From an uncultured Vampirovibrio sp. (GTDB taxonomy: Bacteria > Cyanobacteriota > Vampirovibrionia > Gastranaerophilales > Gastranaerophilaceae): 64,000 bases of DNA. Numbering within the stretch: the stretch's first letter is position 1; each line of letters opens with the position of its first letter. The stretch lies in contig CAJUAL010000010.1 in the NCBI GenBank assembly GCA_910584405.1, positions 1 through 64,000 of the forward strand, in the 5' to 3' direction. This document shows positions 23,788-33,798 of the stretch, piece by piece. The translations under genes were made by a program, and so were the position numbers. Below the pieces are notes generated by a model, which was not told where the DNA came from, did no database searches, and saw nothing but the letters and a program-made list of their open reading frames with translations.

Positions 23788-24075
23788 ATGAAAAAAGTAT
23801 TATTATCAGTTATCGCATTATCAATGTTAACACTTGGAGTACCGGCGTTTGCTGCAGGAACCCACGGAACAGACGGTGAAGTTTCAGGTCGTTCTGTCGG
23901 AGCTGCTGCATTATCACTTCTTATTTGGCCGGGAATTGGACAGGCAGTTAACCACAACACTAAAGAAAAAAATGTTACTCACGCGGTGTTAGGTTTAACA
24001 GGAGTTTTCAGAATCTGGTCTTGCTATGACGCACTGGTAGACAGAAAAGGCGGAGTTTGGAAAAACAGAATTTAA
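23788..24075 (+). CDS. Small exported hypothetical protein
   Basis: A 95-residue protein with a signal peptide (MKKVLLSVIALSMLTLGVPAFA). The mature part has a hydrophobic, glycine-rich segment (SVGAAALSLLIWPGIGQAVN) and may sit in or on a membrane. No family is recognised. GGAGGG precedes the ATG. It shares an operon with the TonB-domain gene and is closed by a terminator. Confidence 0.75.
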   Translation: MKKVLLSVIALSMLTLGVPAFAAGTHGTDGEVSGRSVGAAALSLLIWPGIGQAVNHNTKEKNVTHAVLGLTGVFRIWSCYDALVDRKGGVWKNRI

Positions 24076-24082
24076 TCGGTTC

Positions 24083-24112
24083 AAAAGTCGGATGTAAAAT
24101 CCGACTTTTATT
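24083..24112 (+). terminator. Rho-independent terminator
   Basis: AAAAGTCGGAT and ATCCGACTTTT form an 11-pair stem with a 5-base loop and a T-rich tail, just after the small exported protein gene. Confidence 0.92.
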
Positions 24113-24169
24113 TTTGCTTTACTTTTTACCTTAAAGTTTTATTATTAATATACTTAAGGGAGAAATTAT

Positions 24170-25591
24170 ATGTACAATCCAAAATCAACTAAAGCAGAAG
24201 AGTTTATTGACCATAACGAGGTATTAGATACTTTAAAATACGCACAGGAAAATAAGAATAATATTGAACTTATTGATAAAATTTTAGAAAAAGCACGTCT
24301 TGGAAAAGGCTTATCTCACAGAGAAGCAGCAGTTTTATTGGATTGTGAAATCGAAGAAAAAAATCAAGAAATTTTTGAACTTGCAAAAAAGATTAAACAA
24401 GATTACTACGGTAACAGAATCGTACTTTTTGCACCGTTATATTTATCAAATTATTGTGTAAACGGTTGTGTATACTGCCCATATCACGCTAAAAACAAAC
24501 ATATTCCGCGCAAAAAAATGACACAGGAAGAAATAAGAGAAGAAGTAATCGCGCTTCAAGATATGGGTCATAAGCGTCTTGCAATAGAAACAGGCGAAGA
24601 TCCTGTCAATAACCCGATTGAATACGTATTGGAATCTCTAAAAACAATATATTCAATCCACCATAAAAACGGCGCCATTCGCAGAGCAAACGTTAATATA
24701 GCAGCTACAACAGTTGAAAATTACAGAAAACTAAAAGAAGCAGGAATCGGTACATACATTTTATTCCAAGAAACTTATAACAAAGAAAGTTACGAACGAC
24801 TCCACCCGACAGGACCAAAACACAATTACGCATACCACACAGAAGCAATGGACAGAGCAATGCAAGGCGGAATTGATGACGTGGGGTTAGGTGTTTTATT
24901 CGGATTGGAACTATACAGATATGAATTTTCTGCACTTTTAATGCATGCAGAACACTTAGAAGCAGTTTACGGCGTCGGACCGCATACAATTTCTGTTCCT
25001 CGTATAAGAAAAGCTGATGATATTGACCCGTCAACTTTTGATAACGGAATTGACGATGATACATTTGCAAAAATTATTGCCTGCATAAGAATTTCAGTTC
25101 CATATACAGGAATGATTATTTCCACCCGTGAATCTCAAAAATGCAGAGAAAGAGTTTTACAACTCGGGATTTCGCAAATAAGCGGCGGGTCCAAAACAAG
25201 TGTTGGCGGTTACGCTCACCCTGAAAACGAAACAGAAGAAGATACCGCACAATTTGAAGTAACAGACAGAAGAACGCTTGATGAAGTTTTAAAATGGCTT
25301 ATGGAACTTGGTTATGTACCGAGTTTTTGTACGGCTTGTTACCGCGAAGGCAGAGTAGGCGACAGGTTTATGGCAATATGCAAAGAACAACAAATCCATA
25401 ACTTCTGCCACCCGAACGCTATTATGACTTTGAAAGAATATTTGGAAGATTACGCATCGGCTGAAACAAAAAAAGTCGGAGAAGAACTTATAAAAGAAGA
25501 ATTGGCAAAACTTGCAGATAAAAAAATAAGTCCTGTTTTAAACGAAAACCTTGAGAAAATTTCCCAAGGTCAACGTGATTTCAGATTTTAG
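24170..25591 (+). CDS. hydG: [FeFe]-hydrogenase maturase HydG (radical SAM tyrosine lyase)
   Basis: A 473-residue enzyme that splits tyrosine to give the CO and cyanide ligands of the [FeFe]-hydrogenase H cluster. The radical SAM cluster is CVNGCVYC at 96-103 (CX3CX2C). The C-terminal motif FCTACYREGRVGDRF, with a further cysteine in NFCHPNA, binds the second Fe-S cluster and separates HydG from ThiH. Length matches HydG. AAGGGAG precedes the ATG. The partner maturase HydF is 22 kb away; HydE and the hydrogenase are not in the window. This implies fermentative hydrogen metabolism. Confidence 0.95.
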   Translation: MYNPKSTKAEEFIDHNEVLDTLKYAQENKNNIELIDKILEKARLGKGLSHREAAVLLDCEIEEKNQEIFELAKKIKQDYYGNRIVLFAPLYLSNYCVNGCVYCPYHAKNKHIPRKKMTQEEIREEVIALQDMGHKRLAIETGEDPVNNPIEYVLESLKTIYSIHHKNGAIRRANVNIAATTVENYRKLKEAGIGTYILFQETYNKESYERLHPTGPKHNYAYHTEAMDRAMQGGIDDVGLGVLFGLELYRYEFSALLMHAEHLEAVYGVGPHTISVPRIRKADDIDPSTFDNGIDDDTFAKIIACIRISVPYTGMIISTRESQKCRERVLQLGISQISGGSKTSVGGYAHPENETEEDTAQFEVTDRRTLDEVLKWLMELGYVPSFCTACYREGRVGDRFMAICKEQQIHNFCHPNAIMTLKEYLEDYASAETKKVGEELIKEELAKLADKKISPVLNENLEKISQGQRDFRF

Positions 25592-25610
25592 TACTTCGTA
25601 CTGTACTTTA

Positions 25611-26888
25611 TTATTTCTGCCTGCGCACCCAGCCTTCCAAAACTTTTAGCGGTGAACGAGTTATCGCAAGCGCCCAAGACGGTACGTTTTTCGTTATAAT
25701 TCCGCCGGCTCCGACATTTGCACCCTCGTCAACTGTCACAGGTGCAACAAGAACAGAATTTGAACCGATTTTTACATCATCTTTCAATACCGTTTTTGAC
25801 TTAACTTTAGTTAACGGATTGTAATTTGCCGTAATCGTTCCCGCGCCGATATTTACACGTTCGCCAAGCTCGGCATCTCCAATATAAGAAAGGTGGCCGA
25901 CATTTGTATTTGATGAAATTTTTGCCTTTTTAACTTCAACAAAATTACCTATTTTAACGTTATCCAAAACTTCAACACCGCCTCTTAAATGAGCACAAGG
26001 TCCAATTTTACAGTTTTTACCGATAACGTTTTTACCTTCAATATAAGTTGCAGGATAAATAATTGTATCTTGTCCAATTGTCGTATCTTCGCTAATCCAT
26101 GTTGAATCAGGGTCAACGATTGTAACCCCTTCTTCCATATATTTTTCAAGGTTGCGGCGATTCATCATCTTAGCAGCTTGCGCAAGATTTATTCTTGAAT
26201 TAATCCCGAAAATCTCGTCACTGTTTTCCAAAATATAAGCATTTACACTCAACTTTTGAGCTTTTCCCCAAGAAATAATATCAGTCAGGTAATATTCACC
26301 CTGAGCATTGTTAGTTTTTAATTCTCCAAAAGCCGATTTAACTTTACCCCAATTCAAACAGTAAATCCCTGCGTTAACTTCTTTTACAGCTTTTTGCTCA
26401 GAATTTGCATCTTTTTCTTCAACTATACATTTCAAAGAATCATCATCTTCTCTTATAATACGACCGTAACCGTAAGGGTTATCAAAAAGCGTACTCATAA
26501 CAGTAATATCAGAACCCTTTGATTTGTGAAACTCAACAAATTCTTTCAAAGTTTCTTCCCTAACAAGCGGAGTATCACCACAAAGAATTAAAACAAGCCC
26601 GTCATAATTTTCTAACTGCGGACAAACCATAGAAACAGCATGTCCTGTACCGAGCTGTGGTGATTGAAGTACGGTTTTGGCATTATCATAGTTAGTTTTT
26701 ACAAAATTTTCAACTTCTTCTGCGTGATGTCCGACAATTACAAATTCTTCCGATACAAAGTTTTTGACATTATCTAAAACATAGCCGAGCAGTGTTTTAC
26801 CCATAATTTCATGTAAAACTTTCGGTGTTGTAACAGACTTCATTCTTGTGCCTTTGCCTGCGGCAAGTATTACTGTTTTTATATCCAT
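25611..26888 (-). CDS. glmU: Bifunctional UDP-GlcNAc pyrophosphorylase / glucosamine-1-phosphate acetyltransferase GlmU
   Basis: A 425-residue enzyme that makes UDP-GlcNAc for cell wall and lipopolysaccharide. The N-terminal uridyltransferase shows LAAGKGTRM at 8-16 and CGDTPLV. From about 235 on, a left-handed beta helix of hexapeptide repeats carries the acetyltransferase site (NFVEVKKAKI, HLSYIGDAELGE, NIGAGTITANY). It is shorter than E. coli GlmU by about 30 residues at the C-terminus, as is common outside proteobacteria. AAAGGAGAG precedes the ATG; TATAAT lies 33 bases upstream. Confidence 0.95.
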   Translation of the reverse strand: MDIKTVILAAGKGTRMKSVTTPKVLHEIMGKTLLGYVLDNVKNFVSEEFVIVGHHAEEVENFVKTNYDNAKTVLQSPQLGTGHAVSMVCPQLENYDGLVLILCGDTPLVREETLKEFVEFHKSKGSDITVMSTLFDNPYGYGRIIREDDDSLKCIVEEKDANSEQKAVKEVNAGIYCLNWGKVKSAFGELKTNNAQGEYYLTDIISWGKAQKLSVNAYILENSDEIFGINSRINLAQAAKMMNRRNLEKYMEEGVTIVDPDSTWISEDTTIGQDTIIYPATYIEGKNVIGKNCKIGPCAHLRGGVEVLDNVKIGNFVEVKKAKISSNTNVGHLSYIGDAELGERVNIGAGTITANYNPLTKVKSKTVLKDDVKIGSNSVLVAPVTVDEGANVGAGGIITKNVPSWALAITRSPLKVLEGWVRRQK

Positions 26889-26916
26889 TTATTTTTCTCT
26901 CCTTTTAGTTACATTA

Positions 26917-26944
26917 TAGATTCTGAATCAAGTTCAGAATGACA
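26917..26944. repeat. Dispersed palindromic repeat, copy 2
   Basis: ATTCTGAATCAAGTTCAGAAT followed by GAC is an imperfect palindrome of the same family as 14128 and 54197. It lies between glmU and mutL, and its edge supplies part of the glmU -10 region. Confidence 0.6.
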
Positions 26945-26947
26945 TCA

Positions 26948-28738
26948 TTACTTCGCGCGTTGGAAAAATCCCGCTAATTCTTTGTGCGGAATAACTTTTG
27001 AAATAGTTCTTCCATGCGGACAAGTATACGGCATCTTTGTTGTACGCCATTTTTTAATAATATCCTGCATCTGCCAGATTGATAACTTTGTATTAGCCTT
27101 AACAGCCGCCTTGCAAGATGTTGTAATTAGAATTTTTTCTTCCAAATTATCAATATCACCTTCGATATTGTTTAAAATATCGGCTAAGATGTCTTTTGGG
27201 CTTGTTTTTGACAACAGTTGCGGAACTTTTCTGAATATCAGTTCCTTATCACTCAAAAATTCTATCCCGTAACCGAAACGTTCAAATTTATCAAGATTTT
27301 CCTTAATCAATTCAATTTCGCTTACCGAAACTTCAATAACATCCGATACAAACAACATTTGAGAAACGATATTTTTTTCCTCTTTTAACTTTTCATAAAT
27401 ATATCGTTCTTCTGCTATATGCTGGTCAACAATCTCTAATCCTTCTTCCGTATCTATAAGAATATATGTATCATGATACTGCCCGATAACATTATCTTTT
27501 TGTTCATCATTATCAAACTCCTGATGCGTAAAAATAGTCTGCTGACTGACCGCTGAGGTTTGTTTTTGCTCTAACTTTTCCATTTCGGAATCTGTTATAA
27601 ACATTGTGTCACTTTTTTCATCGACATAAAATTCTCTGTTTGAATTATCAACAGGAAATTCAATTACACTATTATGTTTAGACTCTTCTTCATCATTAGA
27701 AGAAACAGTATATTTATCTCCTACACCAATCGGAGTAACATTTTTTTCAACATAATTAGCCAATCCTGCCTGAATTGCAGAGTATATAAAATTATAAATC
27801 TGATTAGGATTTTTATATCGAACTTCTTTTTTTGTCGGGTGAACGTTTACATCTACATCACTTGTCGGGATTTCAAGGTTCAAAACAACAAACGGATACT
27901 TGTTATTTGCCGTTAAATTCCTGTAAACCGTATCAATAGATTTTTGAAAAACAGGACACTTAACCCCGCGTGAATTTATATAAATATGATAATTTTTCTT
28001 ACTTGAACGAGTATAATCAGGAGTACTTACAAATCCGCTTATTCTAAGTCCTGAAAGCTCATCAGACTTTAAAACTTCTTTTAAATTATTAGTAACATCT
28101 GATGAAAAAACTTCCTTAATTGTTTGAGTCAGATTATTCTGTCCTGTTGTTTTTAAAACAGTCTTACCGTTCTTTTTAAGTTCAATAGCCACAGCAGGAT
28201 GAGATAATGCAATAGTTTGAACAACCTCCTGAATATAAGAAAACTCAGTATTCGGGTTTTTCATAAACTTTAACCTGACAGGAACATTATAGAATAAATC
28301 CTTAACGTCCATAATTGTACCGACAGCACAACCCGTTTCGGCTTCATAAACCTCTGAATTTTCACAGCGAACTTTTTTCCCCGTTTCAAAATCCTTTGTT
28401 CTTGTAATACAAGTTAACTTTGCAATAGAAATAATACTTGCCAAAGCTTCACCGCGAAAACCTAAAGTATGAATATCAAATAAATCATCGTCTTCTTGAA
28501 GCTTACTTGTTGCATGTTTTGAAAACGCCAAAACAATTTCATCAGGGTGAATCCCCGAACCGTTATCCGCAACTCTTATATCACGGCAATCGTTCGTTAT
28601 TTCAATACTGATTTTTTTTGCTCCCGCATCAACAGAATTTTCTGTTAATTCTTTTACAACAGAAGCCGGACGTTCAATAACTTCACCTGCCGCAATCTGG
28701 TTTATTAAATGTTTTGATAATTGTCTAATCTTTGCCAT
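26948..28738 (-). CDS. mutL: DNA mismatch repair protein MutL
   Basis: A 596-residue mismatch-repair ATPase. The N-terminal GHL ATPase shows NSVDAGA, VADNGSGI and GFRGEALASI; the second domain has the conserved lysine region. After a variable acidic linker (about 330-400) the C-terminal dimerisation domain ends with CPHGRT near 580. The QxHAxxRxxYE-type endonuclease motif appears only as QHIAEERYIYE, without the usual DQHA metal motif, so nuclease activity is uncertain. It lies 60 bases upstream of glmU on the same strand. Confidence 0.95.
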   Translation of the reverse strand: MAKIRQLSKHLINQIAAGEVIERPASVVKELTENSVDAGAKKISIEITNDCRDIRVADNGSGIHPDEIVLAFSKHATSKLQEDDDLFDIHTLGFRGEALASIISIAKLTCITRTKDFETGKKVRCENSEVYEAETGCAVGTIMDVKDLFYNVPVRLKFMKNPNTEFSYIQEVVQTIALSHPAVAIELKKNGKTVLKTTGQNNLTQTIKEVFSSDVTNNLKEVLKSDELSGLRISGFVSTPDYTRSSKKNYHIYINSRGVKCPVFQKSIDTVYRNLTANNKYPFVVLNLEIPTSDVDVNVHPTKKEVRYKNPNQIYNFIYSAIQAGLANYVEKNVTPIGVGDKYTVSSNDEEESKHNSVIEFPVDNSNREFYVDEKSDTMFITDSEMEKLEQKQTSAVSQQTIFTHQEFDNDEQKDNVIGQYHDTYILIDTEEGLEIVDQHIAEERYIYEKLKEEKNIVSQMLFVSDVIEVSVSEIELIKENLDKFERFGYGIEFLSDKELIFRKVPQLLSKTSPKDILADILNNIEGDIDNLEEKILITTSCKAAVKANTKLSIWQMQDIIKKWRTTKMPYTCPHGRTISKVIPHKELAGFFQRAK

Positions 28739-28871
28739 ATTATTTATTCGAATCTCTTAAATAAAAATCCTCTACATATTGAGTATTAAATCAATATATT
28801 TACCCCCTCAATCTACATCAAACATAAAATCATCTAAATGTTTGATTACAAATTTGAAACATTTTTATAAT

Positions 28872-29795
28872 ATGAATCTGTACAATAAAGACTTGGATAA
28901 TCAGGGGGACATTTTGGTCAGAAAAGCAATATCAAACTTAAAATTACAGCCGAAAAAACAGGCAGACTTACAGATTGTAAAACAACCTGAGGTTAAAACT
29001 ACAAAATACAGTGACATAAACCTCAAAAAATGGAAGGATTACGCGCATATTCTGACTGGCACCCTATGGCAGTTTCCGTCAAGATTAAAACAACACGGAC
29101 ACTCAAACGAATACCACGGAAATTATATCCCGCAAATTGCACAACAAATGTATGAAAGATATACAAAGAAAAATGATGTCGTTCTTGACCTGTTTTTCGG
29201 TTCAGGAACTTCAGGAATTGAAGCAATAAATATGAACAGACGTTGTATAGGCGTTGAATTAAAAGAAGAACTTGCAGAAAGCGTTTCAGAAAAATTCACC
29301 CCGAAACAACTTGTAACAGACGTAAGAATTATATGCGGCGATTCATCATCAGAATCTGTAAAAGATAAAATTCAAGCAGGGTTAGACATTTTAGGCGAAG
29401 AAAAAGCCCAATTTTTAATGCTTCACCCGCCATATGATGATATTATTAAATTCTCAGATAAAAAAGAAGATCTTTCGAACTGTGAATCCACAGAAGAATT
29501 TTATGATATGTTTGAAAAAGTAGCCAAAAACGGTTACGATATGCTAGAAAAAGGACGTTTTGCATGCCTGATAATAGGCGACAGCTACAAAAACTCAGAA
29601 GTTCAGCCTCTTGGTTTTGAATGTATGAACAGAATGAGAAAACTTGGTTTTATATTAAAATCAACCATAGTTAAAGATATTCAAGGCAACGAACGAGGAA
29701 AAGGCAGAACCGCTAATCTATGGCGCTATAGAGCATTAGCAGGCGGATTCAGCATATTCACTCACGAATACATTTTTGTGTTCCAAAAAGTATAA
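28872..29795 (+). CDS. DNA methyltransferase (N4/N6 amino-methylating type)
   Basis: A 307-residue enzyme if the ATG at 28872 is used. Motif I is VVLDLFFGSGTSGIEA followed by GVELK; motif IV is MLHPPYDDI, with H where N, D or S is usual. The order of motifs and FYDMFEKVAKNGYDMLEKG fit orphan methyltransferases of the D12/N4 kind. TATAAT directly abuts this ATG, so the real start may be the TTG at 28915, which has AGGGGG upstream. No restriction gene adjoins it; it may be a housekeeping or regulatory methylase. Confidence 0.8.
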   Translation: MNLYNKDLDNQGDILVRKAISNLKLQPKKQADLQIVKQPEVKTTKYSDINLKKWKDYAHILTGTLWQFPSRLKQHGHSNEYHGNYIPQIAQQMYERYTKKNDVVLDLFFGSGTSGIEAINMNRRCIGVELKEELAESVSEKFTPKQLVTDVRIICGDSSSESVKDKIQAGLDILGEEKAQFLMLHPPYDDIIKFSDKKEDLSNCESTEEFYDMFEKVAKNGYDMLEKGRFACLIIGDSYKNSEVQPLGFECMNRMRKLGFILKSTIVKDIQGNERGKGRTANLWRYRALAGGFSIFTHEYIFVFQKV

Positions 29796-29831
29796 AAATA
29801 TCGCATTTAAAATCGAGATGAAATTTACCCC

Positions 29832-31631
29832 TTAAGCCTCGTATCGCTTGAAGGATTTCTCTACAGATTTTGTTACCAACGATTTTACTGTTTCATATTC
29901 CTGAGTCAGTGAGGAAATTTCTGTATCAAGATTTTTCATCTTCATATCTAAAGTTTGTTCTTTATTTTCAATACGTGTTTTTTCGGTATTATATTGAGCT
30001 TCTGCTCTTGCAATAGCTTCATCATCAGTAACTTCTCTGACTAATTTATCATTTGCATAACCGCTTTGATAATAAAAACCGTCATCACTGATTGAAGATA
30101 TGTAAGCCATACCGTTTTTAAGCATTTCGCCCATATATTCTTTACTGTCTATTTGAGCATTTTCAACCCAGCCTTTTGTACAAAGCATGTTAAATAAAGT
30201 ATCGTAAAACGCTGCATAAACATCATTATCACCGTTATCGATTTCAGATTCAGAAGGAACAGTGAAAACAAAATCTTTATCTTTTGTTCCGTCATAAAGG
30301 TTTGAATCGGAAACTTTACCTTTGTCCCAATCATATTCAGAATTTTCAATTCCTTGCATATATTGAACATAAGATGTTAAGAACGCATCTGCTAAGTTAG
30401 ATATATTGATTGCAACCGCAGTATGATCTTTACCGTCATCACCATTATCTTTATTCTTTGCAGAAAAAATAAATCCTAAATATTCATCTGATTGCTTACC
30501 AACTTTATTATATCCGGAAACATCACCACTATGGACTTTTTCCCCGACTTCTGTCATAACATCAGAGATTTTTAATCCACTTACAGAATCTTTCCATTCT
30601 GTCTTTTCATCAAGGTCAGTACCCCCTTTACCTGGGCCGCCCTTTTTACCGCCATCAACCTGAGCAATTTTTTGCAAATTCTCATTTGGCATAATTAAGT
30701 CATATAACTGATTATAAGCATATTGCAGTGCTGTATCATTCATATTTGCACCACCTAAAACTGCAGCAAATTGATCATACATCCAATCTAATACACCGCC
30801 GGTTCCTGCAATTTCTTGTTGTAATTGAGCTGTTTCATATACAGGAGTTTGCTCTGATCTGTTAGTAGTATAATGAAGCACAACATCACTTGTTAATAAG
30901 TCATGTAAAGAAAGAGCTACACCATTTTCAGGTTTATTGTTTTCAGTATCCTCATGTTCTGTAGCTTTTTTTACCTGAACATCATTAATCCATACTTCTT
31001 CTTGCGCATGGCGCCATTTCTCTTTAGAAGTACAATAAGATCTGGTATTCCAACCAAGTGCCATACCATAATCCTGGGTGGATTCAGTAGCTTGAGCTTT
31101 AATTCTATCTAATAATTCATCATAAGTTAAATCTTCGTAAGAAGTTGATACAGAAATAGTATTACCAAGTCCTAGAGAGTTCTTGTAAGTAATTGCTTGA
31201 ATAGATGCAGCGTTACTTGCACTGATAATATTAGTTGTTGCAAGTGCTTGGATAAATCTGTTACGAACATCAGAAGACGGAGTGCCAAGTAAACCTTCGG
31301 CAGGAATACCTGCTGCTCTTGCTGCTGTTGCATAAGCACCGCTTAAAATAACTCTATCTTTATTATCTGTAACTAATTTTGGATAATAATCATTATAAAT
31401 TGAAGGTGTCATTAACAGTCCGTATGATAAGTCTAATTCTGCACTGTTTTGACCCTGATAATCATAAACTAATTTAGTCAAACTCAAAGCATTTTGGTAA
31501 GCTGTAGATACAGCTTCCATGTCACGAGAAAGTGATAGCTTTTGGTGAGATAAAGTCATAGACTGAAACTCGCAATCAGCTTTTCTGGATGTTATGGTTA
31601 ACAATCTTGCTTGTGATGCCGCTAATCCCAT
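29832..31631 (-). CDS. Large lineage-type protein of unknown function
   Basis: A 599-residue protein. The start (MGLAASQARLLTITSRKADC, then a glutamine- and serine-rich helix) and the C-terminal coiled coil (about 535-595) frame a long middle with glycine and aspartate-rich stretches. Both ends form helices, as in flagellin-like or secreted filament proteins, and there is no signal peptide. The small protein at 40335 starts and ends in a similar manner. A role as a secreted or structural surface protein is possible but not shown. Confidence 0.6.
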   Translation of the reverse strand: MGLAASQARLLTITSRKADCEFQSMTLSHQKLSLSRDMEAVSTAYQNALSLTKLVYDYQGQNSAELDLSYGLLMTPSIYNDYYPKLVTDNKDRVILSGAYATAARAAGIPAEGLLGTPSSDVRNRFIQALATTNIISASNAASIQAITYKNSLGLGNTISVSTSYEDLTYDELLDRIKAQATESTQDYGMALGWNTRSYCTSKEKWRHAQEEVWINDVQVKKATEHEDTENNKPENGVALSLHDLLTSDVVLHYTTNRSEQTPVYETAQLQQEIAGTGGVLDWMYDQFAAVLGGANMNDTALQYAYNQLYDLIMPNENLQKIAQVDGGKKGGPGKGGTDLDEKTEWKDSVSGLKISDVMTEVGEKVHSGDVSGYNKVGKQSDEYLGFIFSAKNKDNGDDGKDHTAVAINISNLADAFLTSYVQYMQGIENSEYDWDKGKVSDSNLYDGTKDKDFVFTVPSESEIDNGDNDVYAAFYDTLFNMLCTKGWVENAQIDSKEYMGEMLKNGMAYISSISDDGFYYQSGYANDKLVREVTDDEAIARAEAQYNTEKTRIENKEQTLDMKMKNLDTEISSLTQEYETVKSLVTKSVEKSFKRYEA

Positions 31632-31816
31632 TGCTTTCCTTTCATTTTACTCGCTTTTTCGTAACTTTTGAGTACTTTCATGTACTATTACGGCTTTTCA
31701 AGTCAAAAACTTTAAATTTTTAACTCACATTTGTAACAAAAATTAACAATTTCAAAATCAGTATATTTAGGCTATTATTTAATTAGGTAGACGATAAAAA
31801 GGGAGATAAATATAAT

Positions 31817-32770
31817 ATGAAAAAGAGAATCGGTATAGATGTTGGCGGAACAAACGTAAAAATAGCTTTAGTTGACGGAAACGGTAAAATTATTTATTCA
31901 AACAGCGTTCCGACTTATGCCAAAATGGGTTATGAGTACACGGTTAATAATATTAAACAAGCAATCCGCGACCTGATGAAAGAAACCAATACCGATTCTA
32001 AATCAATTGATGCTATAGGCTTTGATTTCCCCGGTCAAGTTGATTACAAAACAGGTGTTGTAAAACTTGCTCCAAACATCCCCGGCTGGGTAAATGTACC
32101 TATTGCACAGATGATTGAAGAGGAATTTCATATCCCGACAAGAATTGACAATGATGTAAGATGTGCGGCTTTAGGTGAATTAAAATTCGGTGCAGGAAGA
32201 GGATGTAAGAATTTTATCTGCATGACAGTCGGAACAGGAATTGGCTCAGGACTTGTTATTGACGGTAAAATCGTACGCGGAGCAGCAAACGCAGCTGGTG
32301 AATTAGGTCATATTAAACTTCAAATGCAAGGTGGACCGTTATGCGGATGCGGTGACACAGGTTGTTTAGAAGCTTTTGCATCAGGTCCTGCAATTGTAGC
32401 TATGGCTTATGATTATATTAAAGGCGGAAAGGCTGCGAAATTCAGTGAAATGGCAGGGGACAGTGAAATCACTCCATACATTGTTGCCAAAGCGGCAGAA
32501 GAAGGCGACCCTGTTGCAAAAAGAATTTTTGAAATCATCGGTGAATACATCGGAATAGGTTTATCAAGCGTAATTAACCTTCTTAACCCTGAAAAAGTTA
32601 TCATAGGCGGCGGGGTTGCAGAATCAGGCGACTTACTGCTTGACCCTATCAGAAGAACAGTTAAAGAACGAGCAATGAGCGTTGCAGGTTCATCCGTCGA
32701 AATCGTAAAAGCAGAACTTGGAAACTCTGCAGGCGTAATCGGCGCGAGCATGCTTGTTGAAGGGGAATAA
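31817..32770 (+). CDS. ROK-family sugar kinase, glucokinase-like
   Basis: A 317-residue ROK kinase that phosphorylates glucose or a related sugar. The ATP-binding GIDVGGTNVKIAL is at 5-17, the substrate region has GFDFPGQVD and DNDVRCAALGE, and the ROK zinc site is GPLCGCGDTGCLEAFASG near 175-190. No N-terminal helix-turn-helix is present, so it is an enzyme and not a NagC-type repressor. AAAGGGAG precedes the ATG. The E-A-F after the zinc site fits glucokinase. Confidence 0.9.
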   Translation: MKKRIGIDVGGTNVKIALVDGNGKIIYSNSVPTYAKMGYEYTVNNIKQAIRDLMKETNTDSKSIDAIGFDFPGQVDYKTGVVKLAPNIPGWVNVPIAQMIEEEFHIPTRIDNDVRCAALGELKFGAGRGCKNFICMTVGTGIGSGLVIDGKIVRGAANAAGELGHIKLQMQGGPLCGCGDTGCLEAFASGPAIVAMAYDYIKGGKAAKFSEMAGDSEITPYIVAKAAEEGDPVAKRIFEIIGEYIGIGLSSVINLLNPEKVIIGGGVAESGDLLLDPIRRTVKERAMSVAGSSVEIVKAELGNSAGVIGASMLVEGE

Positions 32771-32778
32771 AACAGACG

Positions 32779-32808
32779 CAGCCCTCCCCGCCCAAGCGTT
32801 GAGGGCTG
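32779..32808 (+). other. Hairpin between the ROK kinase and holA genes
   Basis: CAGCCCTC and GAGGGCTG form a perfect 8-pair stem with a 14-base loop. There is no T run, so it is not a standard terminator; it may protect the upstream mRNA or be processed. Confidence 0.5.
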
Positions 32809-32826
32809 TGAAAAACAAGGATTATT

Positions 32827-33798
32827 ATGATTTATTTTTTCTATGGAGATGAAGAATTTAATATTTCTAACGAAATCAAGAAATTTAAAGATAAACTTGA
32901 TAAAAATTTTCTTGAAATGAGTTACAAATATTATAACAATCCGAAATTCCCGGATTTGGTTGCAATATTAAAAACGCAGCCGATGATGTTTGGGAAAATG
33001 CTCATAGAAATTAACTGTTTGTCATACCTGAGCGGTAAATCATCTGATGATAAAGGATTTGATGATAAACAAATCAAACAGATTACGGAAGCCCTTGACA
33101 GTTGCAGCGAAAGCCTTGATATTATCTTTACTGCACAGTTACCGCCTGACAGTCAGAAAAAAATCGACAAACGTAAAAAATTCTTCAAACTGCTTTCAAA
33201 ATACAATGCAAAAGAATTTTTACAAATCCCGTCTTACAAAACTGCGGAATTGGAATCCTGGATAAAACAGCAGGCAAAAACCAAAGACCTGAAATTAACC
33301 GATGAAGTAGCGTCCGTTATTCTTATTCAAGTGGGCGGTAATCTGCGATTACTTGACTCTGAGTTAGAAAAATTAAAAATCTACGCAGGCAAAAATAATG
33401 TTACAAAAGATATGGTTAAAGAAATCTGTGTGACAAACGAAGATTTGTTTATTTTCGCGGATTATCTTATGGCAGGTGATAGAAAAAAAGCTCTGGAGGA
33501 ATACCAGAAACTTTTAACAAAAAAACACCCGCTTGAAATAATGTCCGTTTTACACACGCTTTTGCATGGCAAAATTCAAATAAAAGCACTTTCAAACTCT
33601 CACAGTCAGGATGAAATAGCTAAAATAATCAATATGCACCCGTATCGTGTAAAATTGGAATTACAGAAACTAAAAAATACTTCAATAAAAAGTCTTGTAA
33701 AATTGAAAAAAAATCTGACAACTGCCGAATACAAAATCAAATCAGGGCAAGCATCGTTAGATTTAGACAAGGAGTTAGAGTTTGCAATATTACAATAA
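32827..33798 (+). CDS. holA: DNA polymerase III delta subunit
   Basis: A 323-residue clamp-loader subunit. It begins with MIYFFYGDEEFNISNEI, typical of HolA, has the AAA+ lid region without a working P-loop, and ends with ASLDLDKELEFAIL. The middle segment LLDSELEKLKIYAG is a clear family marker. Delta opens the sliding clamp. It overlaps holB by 17 bases, so the delta and delta-prime genes are translated together. Confidence 0.9.
   Translation: MIYFFYGDEEFNISNEIKKFKDKLDKNFLEMSYKYYNNPKFPDLVAILKTQPMMFGKMLIEINCLSYLSGKSSDDKGFDDKQIKQITEALDSCSESLDIIFTAQLPPDSQKKIDKRKKFFKLLSKYNAKEFLQIPSYKTAELESWIKQQAKTKDLKLTDEVASVILIQVGGNLRLLDSELEKLKIYAGKNNVTKDMVKEICVTNEDLFIFADYLMAGDRKKALEEYQKLLTKKHPLEIMSVLHTLLHGKIQIKALSNSHSQDEIAKIINMHPYRVKLELQKLKNTSIKSLVKLKKNLTTAEYKIKSGQASLDLDKELEFAILQ

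Noticed and set aside
32413..32751. A 112-codon minus-strand frame inside the ROK kinase gene
   Set aside because: It is the reverse of a clear coding region, without a start site; composition is of the shadow type.
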